A stretch of DNA of 64,000 nucleotides, from assembly GCA_001789205.1 (NCBI GenBank), contig MFYT01000023.1:111911-175910 (forward strand), read 5' to 3'. Below, in pieces: positions 8,778-17,809 of this stretch (its first letter is position 1; every line of letters starts with the position of its first letter). The translations under genes were made by a program, and so were the position numbers. The notes below the pieces were generated by a model that saw nothing but the letters and a program-made list of their open reading frames with translations, was not told the origin of the DNA and did not search any database. This DNA is from Candidatus Raymondbacteria bacterium RIFOXYA2_FULL_49_16 (GTDB lineage: Bacteria; Fibrobacterota; OXYB2-FULL-49-7; XYB2-FULL-49-35).

Positions 8778-9869
8778 TTTTACTTCCCCATTCATTAATT
8801 TTGGCAATAAAGTATCGCGCATTTTTTCGAGTATCCTGATTTGTGCATGATTGGATTTAATTTTATTTAGCCATCCATCGCATAGTCGGGAGGCGGCATG
8901 CAACAATTCATCGGAAGGAGCCTTTATTTCTAAATCACGTAATTGATCGAAAGTTATTTGCGGGAATGTACCGGATCGTGCTTCGGCCAAAGTCTGAAGC
9001 CATTCTGTGGTCTTTTTATTTGTCAGGTAGAAATACACAAATGCTTGACTTAAAATCCCTTTTGAACGTAAGACCATGAGCTTGGTGGAAACGACATAGT
9101 CGCTTGCCTCAAAATCAATATAAGCATATCGTCCGTTCGCTGGTCGTATTTCACTAAATAGTATATCATCCTTCTTTATAGATTTTTTTGCCTGCCCAGG
9201 AAGATTTTTGACGCTTTCATAATGAGTATTTAGAACATCACCCAAATAAATATCTGATGTGTTTAAAAAAATAATTCCCGGTTTTGGAAAAGTATGCGTA
9301 ATCGAAACGGTTTCTATTAGATCGCCTAAGAAAATTTGTTTCTCATAACTAACTTCCGCCTCCTCCACAAACCACTGCCTGAACAGCGTTTCCGCCATGG
9401 CTTCCAGCGTTTTGTTTTGCCGATGGAGTAGGTCTATTTTGTCGTCGAGACTGGAAAGGACTGAGGCGATGGCGTGTTGTTCAGGGAGAGAGGGGAGAGC
9501 AAGACCTATTTCGTATATTTCATAACGATCCGTTGATGGGATAGCAGAGCCACTATCCATCGCATTAATATCTTGCGTTAAAAGAAAATTGTAGAGAAAA
9601 ACCAAATCAATGTCTGTGGTTTTCGGCTTCACATAAAAGGCGGTATCAATTACAGAGAATGGGACCCGAGAAAAATGAACACCTCTATAAGCACCTTTTC
9701 TCCCAATAATAATACTGGGGATTGGGCTTAAAAAAGAATTTGCGTAGCCGATTTTGCCATTGGTGCCATATACGGGATACACACCTTGACAATCATGATA
9801 ACCTTGTAATGATTTCCCATATTCCAAGGTTATGAGATCCCCTAACCTACATTCTTTCCACTCAGTCAT
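8763..9869 (-). CDS. hsdS: Type I restriction-modification specificity subunit HsdS
   Basis: 368 residues with two target-recognition domains. The first is about 1-130, starting EWKECRLGDLITLEYGKS. The second is about 178-310. They are separated by a conserved helical spacer (LPEQHAIASVLSSLDDKI, about 130-175) and closed by a second helix ending RDTLLPKLMNGEV. It dictates the bipartite recognition sequence for both methylation and cleavage. The start overlaps the end of the upstream 85-aa gene by 8 bases. The final residues CLNH and the stop codon are encoded by a dispersed inverted repeat, so the natural C-terminus may have been altered by that element. Confidence 0.93.
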   Translation of the reverse strand: MTEWKECRLGDLITLEYGKSLQGYHDCQGVYPVYGTNGKIGYANSFLSPIPSIIIGRKGAYRGVHFSRVPFSVIDTAFYVKPKTTDIDLVFLYNFLLTQDINAMDSGSAIPSTDRYEIYEIGLALPSLPEQHAIASVLSSLDDKIDLLHRQNKTLEAMAETLFRQWFVEEAEVSYEKQIFLGDLIETVSITHTFPKPGIIFLNTSDIYLGDVLNTHYESVKNLPGQAKKSIKKDDILFSEIRPANGRYAYIDFEASDYVVSTKLMVLRSKGILSQAFVYFYLTNKKTTEWLQTLAEARSGTFPQITFDQLRDLEIKAPSDELLHAASRLCDGWLNKIKSNHAQIRILEKMRDTLLPKLMNGEVKCLNH

Positions 9870-10119
9870 CTCTATTCACCCTTTGCAACACAACCGCCTC
9901 AAACGCTTCCATGTCTCGATCTCGCGCAATCTGAAACTCGCCATCCTCCCACCAGCTTTCAGGATCATGTTTCATTTTCAGAACACTTGGATGATGGAAA
10001 TTCTCGAAGCCTGTCTTGTATCCGCTGGTAAGGACCGGCATATCGGGAGGGAACGATTTCAAGACATCGATCAATTTTCCTACCGTGAAATAGAATTTGT
10101 CGGAAAAGGCGTCCTTCAT
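9862..10119 (-). CDS. Small protein of type I restriction locus
   Basis: 85 residues, acidic and soluble, with the pattern FYFTVGKLIDVLKSFPPDMP, then VLTSGYKTGFENFHH. Short proteins of this kind (a leading helix, then FPPDMPV, then SGYxxG) recur beside restriction systems; no activity is known. It overlaps the hsdS start by 8 bases, so its translation is probably coupled to HsdS. It could be an accessory to the complex, but nothing in the sequence shows this. Confidence 0.7.
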   Translation of the reverse strand: MKDAFSDKFYFTVGKLIDVLKSFPPDMPVLTSGYKTGFENFHHPSVLKMKHDPESWWEDGEFQIARDRDMEAFEAVVLQRVNRDD

Positions 10120-10189
10120 TTTCTACTCTCATATCCCCAAGGTATTTGGGCAACAAGCTGTTGCCCAATTGAAGGAGAAATTATTATCA

Positions 10190-11128
10190 TTATAAATTCA
10201 CCTTCTTTAATCTCTCCAGCATATCCATGGCGTTTATATCCATTTTCGAAAATGCGAACCACCTTTTCCCCAGGTCCTTTAAAGAAGCGCCAAAATGGTA
10301 TAACTCTGTTTCATCCAGAATCAGGAATCGATCGTGCGAAATGCCAAATTCTTTCAAGACTATTGGCGGATATTGTTCGTTGAATTTCACCGCATCTGAT
10401 ACAAGCTGCCGCGAGATGTTCTTCGTGAAGATTGCAACCGTGACCCCTTTATTTCTCTTCGCAAATAATGCCAACACTCTATCGTCCACATAGTTGTCAA
10501 TCAGTGCAATCGACTTTTTCGCCGAACGGACAAGGCTTGAAATGAATTGCCAGGCGTCAAAAACCTGGCCGTTGTAGAAAACGCCCTGTTTTGGTTTTAT
10601 CTCTTTCGCTTCTATGGCGTTGAATATCTTTTTAAACTTCTCGTCGCTGTCCTGCTTGTGTTCAAGTTGTTTTCTTTCTACAGTATTAAGCCGTTGAAAA
10701 ACCTGGGCGTTTGCAGCGATGAATTTGCGCATGACGATAAATGCATTTATAATTTGAATGCTTACTTTAACGGCGGTTTGGCTCCGCAAAACTGCCGAAA
10801 GCATGGCAACGCCCTGTTCGGTGAATGCATAGGGTAGATATTTGCGATGCCGCCCTCGCTTGTTTAAGGTGCCAGATTGGAACCTTAAAGAGTTCGCTTT
10901 TTCTATGGTCACAAATTGTGACCTTAAAGAATCGTATTCGTCAGTGGTCAGTTGAAACATGAATAGATCGGGAAATCTTTCGAGATTGCGTTTTACCGCC
11001 CGATTTAAGGTTTTTACTTCCGTTTTATATAATACGGCCAGATCGGTATCGAGCATGGCCTGAACTCCGCGAATTGAATAAATGCGGTTATGTATGGTGT
11101 CAACTTTCATAATGTTTTTTGTGGTCAT
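10190..11128 (-). CDS. ORF6N domain protein with PLD-like C-terminal region
   Basis: 312 residues. Residues 1-130 fit the phage-derived ORF6N DNA-binding domain: [20 protein letters not shown], then [15 protein letters not shown] and [18 protein letters not shown] coiled linker (about 135-175) leads to a C-terminal domain. This contains [17 protein letters not shown] and [21 protein letters not shown], resembling a phospholipase-D-like fold with a partial HxK-like motif (the Lys is replaced). It overlaps the end of hsdM by 4 bases, so it belongs to the restriction operon. Its role there is unknown; ORF6N proteins are often carried on mobile DNA. Confidence 0.85.
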   Translation of the reverse strand: MTTKNIMKVDTIHNRIYSIRGVQAMLDTDLAVLYKTEVKTLNRAVKRNLERFPDLFMFQLTTDEYDSLRSQFVTIEKANSLRFQSGTLNKRGRHRKYLPYAFTEQGVAMLSAVLRSQTAVKVSIQIINAFIVMRKFIAANAQVFQRLNTVERKQLEHKQDSDEKFKKIFNAIEAKEIKPKQGVFYNGQVFDAWQFISSLVRSAKKSIALIDNYVDDRVLALFAKRNKGVTVAIFTKNISRQLVSDAVKFNEQYPPIVLKEFGISHDRFLILDETELYHFGASLKDLGKRWFAFSKMDINAMDMLERLKKVNL

Positions 11129-12654
11129 GCCTTAACCCTCTTCAAATTCTCCAATATCGCCTTATTCAGCCTCTCCTCTTCTTTAAGCTGTTCCTCGAAC
11201 TCCGCCTTCAGCTTGGTAAACCGCTCGTTAAAATCAAAATCATCCTCATCATCAGGCAGGCCGACATAACGCCCTGGCGTGAGTACATAATCCAATTCCC
11301 GTACCCGTTCAATGGACGCCGAATTACAAAAACCTTTAATGTCCTCATATTTGCCCTTAGGTTTCCTCCACGCATGATACGTGCCGACAATTTTCTGGAT
11401 ATCTTCCGCCGAAAGTTCCTTTGTTCTGCGATTTATCAAATGCCCTTCGTTTCTGGCATCTATAAATAGGATTTCATCCGTGCGGTTACGAAATCCGCCA
11501 TTGGCCTTATTCCTGCTTAAAAACCAGAGACAAGCGGGAATCTGCGTGTTCAGGAATAATTTGGCTGGCAAATTGATGATACAATCAACCAATCGGGCTT
11601 CAATCAAAGCCTTGCGGATTTCACCTTCACCGGAGGTCTTGGAAGTGAGTGAACCTTTTGCCAGAACAAAGCCGGCAATCCCGCTCGGACTCAGGTGATA
11701 TAAGAAGTGCTGGATCCATGCGTAATTAGCGTTTCCTGTCGGTGGCATGCCATATTTCCATCTGCCATCTTTGCGGAGCAGGTCACCGCTCCAGTCACTG
11801 TCGTTAAATGGGGGATTAGCTATGACAAAATCCGCTTTTAAGTCTTTGTGAGTATCATTCAGGAAAGAGCCTTCATTGTTCCACCTCACTTGCGAGCTGT
11901 CTAAACTACGGATGGCAAGGTTCATTTTCGCCAGGCGCCATGTGGTTTGGTTACTTTCCTGTCCAAAGATGGAAATATCATTGGTTTTACCCTGGTGACT
12001 TGCGACAAACTTTTCAGATTGGACAAACATACCGCCCGAGCCGCAGCAGGGATCAAAAACCCGGCCTTTGTGAGGTTCAAGCATTTCTACCAGGAGTTCA
12101 ACAACGCTTCGGGGGGTATAGAATTGCCCACCCTTTTTACCTTCGGTAAGTGCGAATTCACCAAGGAAATATTCGAATACATGCCCAAGAAGGTCTGCGC
12201 TGCGGGCCTTGGCATCACCAAGGGCAATATTACTGACAAGGTCTATGAGGCCGCCAAGATTGGTTGGGTCCAGGTTTCCGCGCGCAAAAACTTTTGGTAA
12301 TACATCTCTCAGAGAAGGGTTCTCGCGTTCAATGGCATCCATCGACTCATCGACGGTTTTTCCAATGGTCGGCTGTTTTGCGTGGGATTTGAGGAAACTC
12401 CAACGTGCGGTGGGAGGAACAAAAAAGACATTTTCAGCTTTATATTCGTCTTTATCCTCTGGATCAGCGCCTTTATATTCGCCCTTGCCGCTCTTTAGCT
12501 TGTCGTGCAATTCCTCGAAAGCATCTGAAATATATTTGAGGAAAATAAGGCCTAAAACAATGTGCTTATATTCCGCGGCATCGATATTTTTCCGGAGTTT
12601 GTCCGCGGCTTTCCAGAGTTGTTTTTCAATCGGTTCGGTGGGTTCTGTTTTCAT
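11125..12654 (-). CDS. hsdM: Type I restriction-modification methyltransferase subunit HsdM
   Basis: 509 residues. The N-terminal HsdM helical domain (about 5-140) precedes a Rossmann-type adenine N6-methyltransferase domain. The SAM-binding motif is [18 protein letters not shown] (about 200) and the catalytic motif IV is [13 protein letters not shown] (about 285, NPPF). It methylates the target adenine and, with HsdS and HsdR, forms the restriction complex. It is the first recognisable gene of the operon, which continues through hsdR on the minus strand with overlaps or short gaps throughout. No clear Shine-Dalgarno precedes its ATG. The ATG overlaps the stop of a short upstream frame as ATGA, so coupled translation is possible. 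Confidence 0.95.
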   Translation of the reverse strand: MKTEPTEPIEKQLWKAADKLRKNIDAAEYKHIVLGLIFLKYISDAFEELHDKLKSGKGEYKGADPEDKDEYKAENVFFVPPTARWSFLKSHAKQPTIGKTVDESMDAIERENPSLRDVLPKVFARGNLDPTNLGGLIDLVSNIALGDAKARSADLLGHVFEYFLGEFALTEGKKGGQFYTPRSVVELLVEMLEPHKGRVFDPCCGSGGMFVQSEKFVASHQGKTNDISIFGQESNQTTWRLAKMNLAIRSLDSSQVRWNNEGSFLNDTHKDLKADFVIANPPFNDSDWSGDLLRKDGRWKYGMPPTGNANYAWIQHFLYHLSPSGIAGFVLAKGSLTSKTSGEGEIRKALIEARLVDCIINLPAKLFLNTQIPACLWFLSRNKANGGFRNRTDEILFIDARNEGHLINRRTKELSAEDIQKIVGTYHAWRKPKGKYEDIKGFCNSASIERVRELDYVLTPGRYVGLPDDEDDFDFNERFTKLKAEFEEQLKEEERLNKAILENLKRVKA

Positions 12655-12848
12655 AGATTTGGTTTCATCTTAAGGTGGGTTCCATTTTCTCCGCCATGGA
12701 TGGCAGGTGATTCTTTTAGGCGCGGCTTTTTCATTGATTCATAAGGAAATATAACCTTTTGCACCTGTTGGCAAATAGCACAAAAGAATTGATTTTCTTT
12801 GGCGATGAACTTCTTGTTAGTATCCTTATGTAAATATAGGGAGAGCAA
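12651..12848 (-). CDS. Possible 65-aa leader protein upstream of hsdM
   Basis: A short frame whose TGA overlaps the hsdM ATG (ATGA). The product has one CxxC pair ([14 protein letters not shown]) and a basic tail, and matches no family I know. The evidence for it is the start/stop overlap and the absence of a good ribosome site for hsdM. Against it, the composition is not clearly coding. It could instead be plain 5' leader. Confidence 0.25.
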   Translation of the reverse strand: MLSLYLHKDTNKKFIAKENQFFCAICQQVQKVIFPYESMKKPRLKESPAIHGGENGTHLKMKPNL

Positions 12849-12962
12849 GAATTTGTTGACGGTCGTGGCGTATTGGGCCGATTTCCTCTGTTATGCGAGG
12901 GGAAAAACCATGGATCATCCTGTTTGAAAAAATTATATTAGAAAAAAAAGGAAAAATATTCC

Positions 12963-13925
12963 ATGCACTACAGAACCCTTGGCCGCACAGGCCTCACAGT
13001 ATCGGAAATCGGTTTGGGAACCCTGGCAATTGGCGGACCCTGGTCATTCGGCGGATTTGAATTCGGCAGGGGACAGGTCGATGACAAAAACTCCCTGAAA
13101 ATGATCTCCATTGCCCTGGACGCTGGGGTCAATTTCATTGATACCGCGGATATCTACGGATATGGCAAGAGCGAGGAGATTATCGGCAAGGGCATTGAGG
13201 GAAAACGCGAAAAGACCGTGATATGCACCAAGGTGGGCAACCGGGGGACTGAGCGCGAATGGTTCAAGGATTTTTCACCCGCATGGATAAAGGCCGCGTG
13301 CGAACAGAGCCTCAAACGCTTGAAGACAGATTACATTGACGTCTACCTGCTCCATTCTCCTGACGAGGATTTTATTTTCCGCGATGACCTGTTCACTGCT
13401 TTCAACGAACTGAAGAAAGAGGGAAAGATAAGATTTTACGGCTGCTCCGTGGTCTCCCCGAAACAGGGTGTGGATTTCCTCTCATCCGGATATGGCGATG
13501 TCATTGAAACCTTTTACAATATCTGCGACCGTGCGGCCCTGGACGATCTTTTTCCCGCGGCGCAGCACGCGGACGCGGGCATTGTAATCAAAGCGCCGCT
13601 TTGTTCGGGCCTGCTCACGGGAAAATACACTAAAAACACCAGCTTTGACCCCAGCGATTTCAGGAGTGAGTTGTATCCCCGCGAACGTCTTGAGAAGATC
13701 ATCAATGTGACCGATTATGCGCGGCCCTTTGCGGACAGGGCCGGTCTTTCGCTTTCCCAGTTTGCCCTGAAATACTGCCTTACGCGCGATGAGGTGTCAA
13801 CTATTATTCCAGGGGGAAAGACCGCGGGCCAGGTCCTTGAGAATGTGCGTGCCAGCGATGGCGGCGATTTGCCTATTGCAACGCTTGAACAGATTGAAGA
13901 GGCGATAAAAGATTATCTGAAATAG
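12963..13925 (+). CDS. Aldo/keto reductase
   Basis: 320 residues, a full-length (beta/alpha)8 aldo/keto reductase that uses NAD(P)H to reduce aldehydes or ketones. The conserved N-terminus is LGRTGLTVSEIGLGT. The catalytic residues are visible: Asp and Tyr in DTADIYGYGKSEEIIG, Lys in TKVG, and His in LLHSPD. The cofactor-binding tail is typical (TIIPGGKTAGQVLENV). The substrate cannot be told; relatives act on sugars and small carbonyls. It is transcribed away from the restriction operon and towards purA. A run of AAAAAAAAGGAAAAAT precedes the ATG and serves as its ribosome site. Confidence 0.9.
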   Translation: MHYRTLGRTGLTVSEIGLGTLAIGGPWSFGGFEFGRGQVDDKNSLKMISIALDAGVNFIDTADIYGYGKSEEIIGKGIEGKREKTVICTKVGNRGTEREWFKDFSPAWIKAACEQSLKRLKTDYIDVYLLHSPDEDFIFRDDLFTAFNELKKEGKIRFYGCSVVSPKQGVDFLSSGYGDVIETFYNICDRAALDDLFPAAQHADAGIVIKAPLCSGLLTGKYTKNTSFDPSDFRSELYPRERLEKIINVTDYARPFADRAGLSLSQFALKYCLTRDEVSTIIPGGKTAGQVLENVRASDGGDLPIATLEQIEEAIKDYLK

Positions 13926-13956
13926 CCGCACAAGTCAGCCATAATCCGCAGCGTCT

Positions 13957-15240
13957 TCAGAAGTCGCTGTTGACAATGGTCTGGTCGCGTTCGGGGCCAA
14001 CCGACACCAGCGACATAGGCACTCCCACCAACTGTGACAGGCGTTCAAGATAGCGCTGCGCTTTTTCCGGAAGATCGCTGAATTCCCTTGCCGCGCTGGT
14101 GCTGCAATTCCACCCGTCCATTTCTTCATATACCGGCGTGACAGCAGCGCATTCGTCGATGTTTCCCGGAAAGGTGTCGATTGTTTCCCCATTGAGCGTA
14201 TAGGATGTGCAGATGCGCATTTTTGGGAAGCTGTCGAGTACATCGAGTTTGGTGATGGCAAGCGAGGTAAAGCCATTGAGCTGGTGCGCCTTTTTCATCT
14301 GTACTGCGTCAAACCATCCGCAACGCCGCGGCCTGCCTGTGGTGGCGCCATATTCGCCGCCAACGTTTCTGATTCGTTCGCCCATTTCGTCCGTAAGCTC
14401 GGTAGGGAAGGGGCCATTGCCTACCCGGGTTGTGTATGCTTTGGTTATGCCAATGACCGAATGGATGTGGGTTGGGCCAATGCCGCTGCCGCAGCATGCT
14501 GATCCGGCTATTGTATTTGATGATGTCACAAAGGGATAGGTGCCATGGTCAACATCGAGCATGGTCCCTTGGGCGCCTTCGAAAAGCAGGTTTTTTCCAT
14601 TTTGGGCAGCCTTGGCCAGGAACACTGAGGTATCAGTGATATAGGGCTTTAACTGTTCGCCAAAAGCGAGGTAGTCAGCGATCAGTTTTTCCGCGTTAAA
14701 AGGTTTTTCACCAAATACCTTTGTGATGAGCGCGTTTTTCTCCTCAAGGTTCATGGTCACCTTTTCACTCAGAGCGTGTACTGAAAGAAGATCGCCAACG
14801 CGGATGCCCCATCTGCCAACTTTGTCCATATAGGCAGGTCCAATGCCTCTGCCAGTGGTGCCGATTTTACTGTTGCCCCTCATTTTTTCCCGCAACTGGT
14901 CCAGGGCAATGTGGTAGGGCATGACAATGGTGGCGCGGTCGCTTAGGAAGACGCGGCCAGCGTAGTCGAGTCCTTTGTCAGAGATCTCCTTGAGCTCTTT
15001 GAGGAACTGGGCCGGGTCGAGGACAACGCCATTGCCGATGACGCATTCTTTTCCCGGATGCATGATGCCAGCGGGAATGAGGTGGAAGATGAATTTGGTA
15101 CCTTTAACTATAACCGTATGGCCGGCGTTTGCGCCGCCCTGGAAACGGACCACTATGTCCGAGTGTTCAGTCAAATAGTCGACGATTTTCGCTTTACCTT
15201 CATCGCCCCATTGCGCGCCGATAATAATCCGGTTTGCCAT
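13957..15240 (-). CDS. purA: Adenylosuccinate synthetase
   Basis: 427 residues, full length. It joins IMP and aspartate with GTP hydrolysis to give adenylosuccinate, the first committed step to AMP. The N-terminal GTP-binding loop reads GAQWGDEGKAKIVDYL; most enzymes have GDEGKGK, so the Gly-to-Ala is a small variation in this loop. Other hallmarks are GGANAGHT, the IMP-binding TTGRGIGPAYMDK, and GATTGRPRRCGWFD. It converges with the aldo/keto reductase gene with a 31-base gap and is divergent from the glycosidase-like gene. It appears to be a single-gene unit. Confidence 0.97.
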   Translation of the reverse strand: MANRIIIGAQWGDEGKAKIVDYLTEHSDIVVRFQGGANAGHTVIVKGTKFIFHLIPAGIMHPGKECVIGNGVVLDPAQFLKELKEISDKGLDYAGRVFLSDRATIVMPYHIALDQLREKMRGNSKIGTTGRGIGPAYMDKVGRWGIRVGDLLSVHALSEKVTMNLEEKNALITKVFGEKPFNAEKLIADYLAFGEQLKPYITDTSVFLAKAAQNGKNLLFEGAQGTMLDVDHGTYPFVTSSNTIAGSACCGSGIGPTHIHSVIGITKAYTTRVGNGPFPTELTDEMGERIRNVGGEYGATTGRPRRCGWFDAVQMKKAHQLNGFTSLAITKLDVLDSFPKMRICTSYTLNGETIDTFPGNIDECAAVTPVYEEMDGWNCSTSAAREFSDLPEKAQRYLERLSQLVGVPMSLVSVGPERDQTIVNSDF

Positions 15241-15410
15241 ACCATTCCCCTTGTGCTGGAAACGTGTTTAATAATGTCGAGTGTAAAAATTGAAGGAAAA
15301 GGCCCAATCTTTACACTAAAAACTAATTATTGAAGAACAGAGGTGTCAAATTAATTAACCGGCCAATAATTTCCTTTTTTCCAGCGGTTCAATCTAATAT
15401 CTTATATCCT

Positions 15411-16253
15411 ATGTTTAAAGCAGCGCTGGTTATTGCAGTGTTCCTGTGCGCGGAGGAACAATACTTTATCGTGCCGGAAGCGGGCGCTTCACGGCCAATT
15501 GGCGCGTCCGTTGTTGAACAGGAGTCGTTCACTGAAGCTGACGCGGTCATGGCGGACGCTGTTGCCTGGGAACAGCTCGAAAAGGGGCTTTCAATCGGCA
15601 CGGTCTCGCTCATGCGTGCGGATACCACGGGGTCAAAGATCACGCTCCTCAAAATAGACACTGCTTTTTTTGGATTCAAGGTGATTGGCGAGCCTGGAAC
15701 CGGCCAGGACATTGACGATCTGGTCACAGGAGCGCGGTGCGCGGCTGGCATCAATGGCGGATATTACTATTTCAAAAATGACCAGGGGCTCAAAATGCCC
15801 CTGGGGCTTGCGGTGCAGGACAGCCGGGAAATTTCAGCGTACAAGGGTAACTATTCAGGCTGTTTTTTCGCCTCGCAACAAGGAACGGGCATTGCCGCGG
15901 GAACAGCCTGCAGTGAGTGCAAGACAGGTCATGCGCTTCAGTCGTTTCCCCTGGTCATTCGAAACGGGAAGATACCGCCCCATCTCAAGGAAGAGGGGTC
16001 CAGACTCCACATACATACCCGGTCGCGGCGGTCGGCCGTGGGCGTAACTTGGAAAGGGCACATAGTTTTTTTAAACACAGTCCGCGAAATCAGCTTTTTT
16101 GAACTTGCCTTTTGCGCAGGCGCCCTGGGTCTCAAGGACTGCCTTACTCTCGATGGCGGCGGATCGAGCCAGATGGCGGTCTTCTCCAAGCGTACCATCG
16201 TTGTCCCGGGCCTTGAAAAGGTGCCTCTCGCAATCGGCGCATACAGGAAATGA
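15411..16253 (+). CDS. Secreted phosphodiester glycosidase family protein (NAGPA domain)
   Basis: 280 residues from the ATG at MFKAALVIAVFLCA, which gives a plausible signal peptide. A longer frame opens 81 bases upstream but adds a non-signal-like extension. Family hallmarks are AGINGGYYYF near the middle and LTLDGGGSSQMAVFSK near the end, the D-G-G-G-S-S loop of NAGPA/DUF2233 enzymes that cleave phosphodiester-linked sugars. It probably acts in the periplasm or outside on a decorated glycan; the substrate is unknown. It overlaps the frame of the next small gene, suggesting one transcript. Confidence 0.8.
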   Translation: MFKAALVIAVFLCAEEQYFIVPEAGASRPIGASVVEQESFTEADAVMADAVAWEQLEKGLSIGTVSLMRADTTGSKITLLKIDTAFFGFKVIGEPGTGQDIDDLVTGARCAAGINGGYYYFKNDQGLKMPLGLAVQDSREISAYKGNYSGCFFASQQGTGIAAGTACSECKTGHALQSFPLVIRNGKIPPHLKEEGSRLHIHTRSRRSAVGVTWKGHIVFLNTVREISFFELAFCAGALGLKDCLTLDGGGSSQMAVFSKRTIVVPGLEKVPLAIGAYRK

Positions 16254-16264
16254 AAGGAGTCTTT

Positions 16265-16564
16265 ATGCAAGAGCAGGAAAAAGACGACAAAGAGAAAACG
16301 AGCGTCATTGGGCATGAATTCGACGAATTTCTCGCTCCCACAAAGAGGAGCAAGGCGCTGACGTGGAGCCTCTGGCTGCGTGTCGGTGGTTTTTTGCTGC
16401 TTGCCATGGCCCTTGTTGTCATGGTGCTTTGGCAGCGCGGACAGATAAATCCACTTTATCAGAAAGCCTCGTTCGGCATGGCCATAGCCGGGATAATCAT
16501 CTATTTCTCGGGCCGTATCATGGCCTTCATGGAAATACGCAAGCGCAGCAATAGAAACGTATGA
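16265..16564 (+). CDS. Small two-helix membrane protein
   Basis: 99 residues. The start is set by AAAGGAG 8 bases before ATG. A charged N-terminal 35 residues (EQEKDDKEKTS...) precede two membrane helices, about 40-62 (VGGFLLLAMALVVMVLW) and about 72-90 (FGMAIAGIIIYFSGRIMAF), and a basic tail. No family is recognised. It lies 11 bases after the glycosidase-like gene and overlaps the next gene by 4 bases, so all three are probably co-transcribed. Confidence 0.7.
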   Translation: MQEQEKDDKEKTSVIGHEFDEFLAPTKRSKALTWSLWLRVGGFLLLAMALVVMVLWQRGQINPLYQKASFGMAIAGIIIYFSGRIMAFMEIRKRSNRNV

Positions 16565-16998
16565 GTCCTTTCCGCCATGCAGCGGCCTCCATTGTCTTTG
16601 CCGGAGGAACCTATGCGGCGACAAGGTCTTTGACGCTTGCGGCGGTTACCCTGGCAACCGGGGTTTTTCTCGATATTGACCATATTCCCGAATACCTGCT
16701 TTTGCACGACAGATCGCTGAATCCGCGGCGCTTTCTGGATTCGGAGATGCATCTTTCCTCAAAACATTCATTTCTTTTTTTTCACGGGTTTGATCTAATA
16801 ACCTTGGTTTTCTTCATTTTTTATTCAGCGGGTTTCAGGCAGGCTGCCTGGGCAGGCTATATTGGCGCAGTGCAGCACCTGGTTTTTGACACGCTTATAA
16901 ATCCTGTAAAAAGCCCTTTTACCTATTTTCTTTTTTTCAGAATTGCAAAGCGGTTCAGGACCGAAAAACTCTATTTCAGAAAGAGCGTTCGCTTATAA
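16561..16998 (+). CDS. YdjM-like membrane-bound metal-dependent hydrolase homologue
   Basis: 145 residues with three or four hydrophobic segments. The motifs FLDIDHIPEYL and a later HLVFDTLINP supply Asp/His pairs, as in the YdjM / DUF457 family of inner-membrane predicted metal-dependent hydrolases. Further His residues (HLSSKHSF) could bind metal. The activity of the family is not known. It ends the short operon that begins with the NAGPA-domain protein. Confidence 0.6.
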   Translation: MSPFRHAAASIVFAGGTYAATRSLTLAAVTLATGVFLDIDHIPEYLLLHDRSLNPRRFLDSEMHLSSKHSFLFFHGFDLITLVFFIFYSAGFRQAAWAGYIGAVQHLVFDTLINPVKSPFTYFLFFRIAKRFRTEKLYFRKSVRL

Positions 16999-17036
16999 AT
17001 AATGCCTTGTTCAGGCAATATTTGCATTCTTTTTTA

Positions 17037-17064
17037 TTGATTTGCCCTTGCGAGTCTTTATAGT
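17037..17064 (+). promoter_or_regulatory. Candidate sigma-70 promoter of the flagellar operon
   Basis: TTGATT and TATAGT are separated by 16 bases, 133 bases upstream of fliO, in a 198-base gap that otherwise holds nothing recognisable. The boxes are reasonable but not perfect. No convincing sigma-54 (GG-N10-GC) or sigma-28 box was seen in the gap. Confidence 0.4.
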
Positions 17065-17196
17065 CATTTTACCGCATAAGCGATTGTAATAAAACAACAT
17101 ACAATAATATCCCAGACAATAAAAGGGGCGCGGCATGTTTTTTGGTTTTATATGCCGTTAGGGATAGGTGTATCAAAATTAGAAAAAGGGATATAT

Positions 17197-17805
17197 ATGG
17201 GAGCTCGTTTCTGTTTTTTCTGCGTCTTTTTCTTTTCCGTTTTTACCATTATTCATGCGGCTGATAGCGTCACTGTTTCTGATCCTGGCTTTGACATGGC
17301 AAAGCTCAAGGCTGAAATTGAGGCAGGCAATGTCACGGTAGCAAAACAGCCAGGCCAGTACAAACCGAGCGGTTCAAAAGAGGCCATGCTTATTTCGCTC
17401 AAGATGCTGGTCTACGTGAGCCTTATTGCCGCGGTCCTCTATGTTGTTCTGCGCATTGTAAAAAAGAACAGCGCAGGAGGCGCGTATAAGAAGGGAAAGG
17501 GAAACAGCAGAAACATTGAAATTGTGGAGCATGCCTTTATACGGGAGAATAAATCCGTGGGCCTGGTCAAGGTACTCGACCGTGTGTTGGTGCTTGGGGT
17601 CACGGAAAAAGGGATCAATCTTCTTACTGAATTCAACGATGCTGAATCAGTGTCCCGGATAATGCATAACAACCAGGAAACCGCGTCAAAGGTCGGGGCC
17701 CAGTTTGCGGCGTCGGTCAATGGTTTTCTGGAAAAATTTTCGAAAAAGGGCGCTGTAAAAACAGCTGAAGAGTTCCAGCTTGGGCTGCAGGAATCGAAGG
17801 TTTAA
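17197..17805 (+). CDS. fliO: Flagellar biosynthesis protein FliO
   Basis: 202 residues from the ATG preceded by AAAAAGGG; an earlier in-frame ATG lacks a ribosome site. A signal-like N-terminus is followed by a periplasmic linker and one membrane helix (about 75-95, MLVYVSLIAAVLYVVLRIV). A cytoplasmic domain then has the FliO/MopB pattern IEIVEHAFIRENKSVGLVKV, then VLVLGVTEKGINLL. FliO helps assemble the FliP ring of the flagellar export gate. Sequence conservation in this family is low. The call rests on this pattern and on its position directly before fliP. Confidence 0.85.
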   Translation: MGARFCFFCVFFFSVFTIIHAADSVTVSDPGFDMAKLKAEIEAGNVTVAKQPGQYKPSGSKEAMLISLKMLVYVSLIAAVLYVVLRIVKKNSAGGAYKKGKGNSRNIEIVEHAFIRENKSVGLVKVLDRVLVLGVTEKGINLLTEFNDAESVSRIMHNNQETASKVGAQFAASVNGFLEKFSKKGAVKTAEEFQLGLQESKV

Positions 17806-17809
17806 CCGT

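Noticed and set aside
15938-16624. A 228-codon minus-strand frame opposite the glycosidase-like and small membrane genes.
   Set aside because: Three plus-strand genes with motifs and ribosome sites cover the same bases; the product is low in protein-like features.
17010-17030. GG...GC spacing before fliO as a sigma-54 promoter.
   Set aside because: The spacing is 8 and not 10 bases, and the flanks do not fit TGGCAC-N5-TTGCW.
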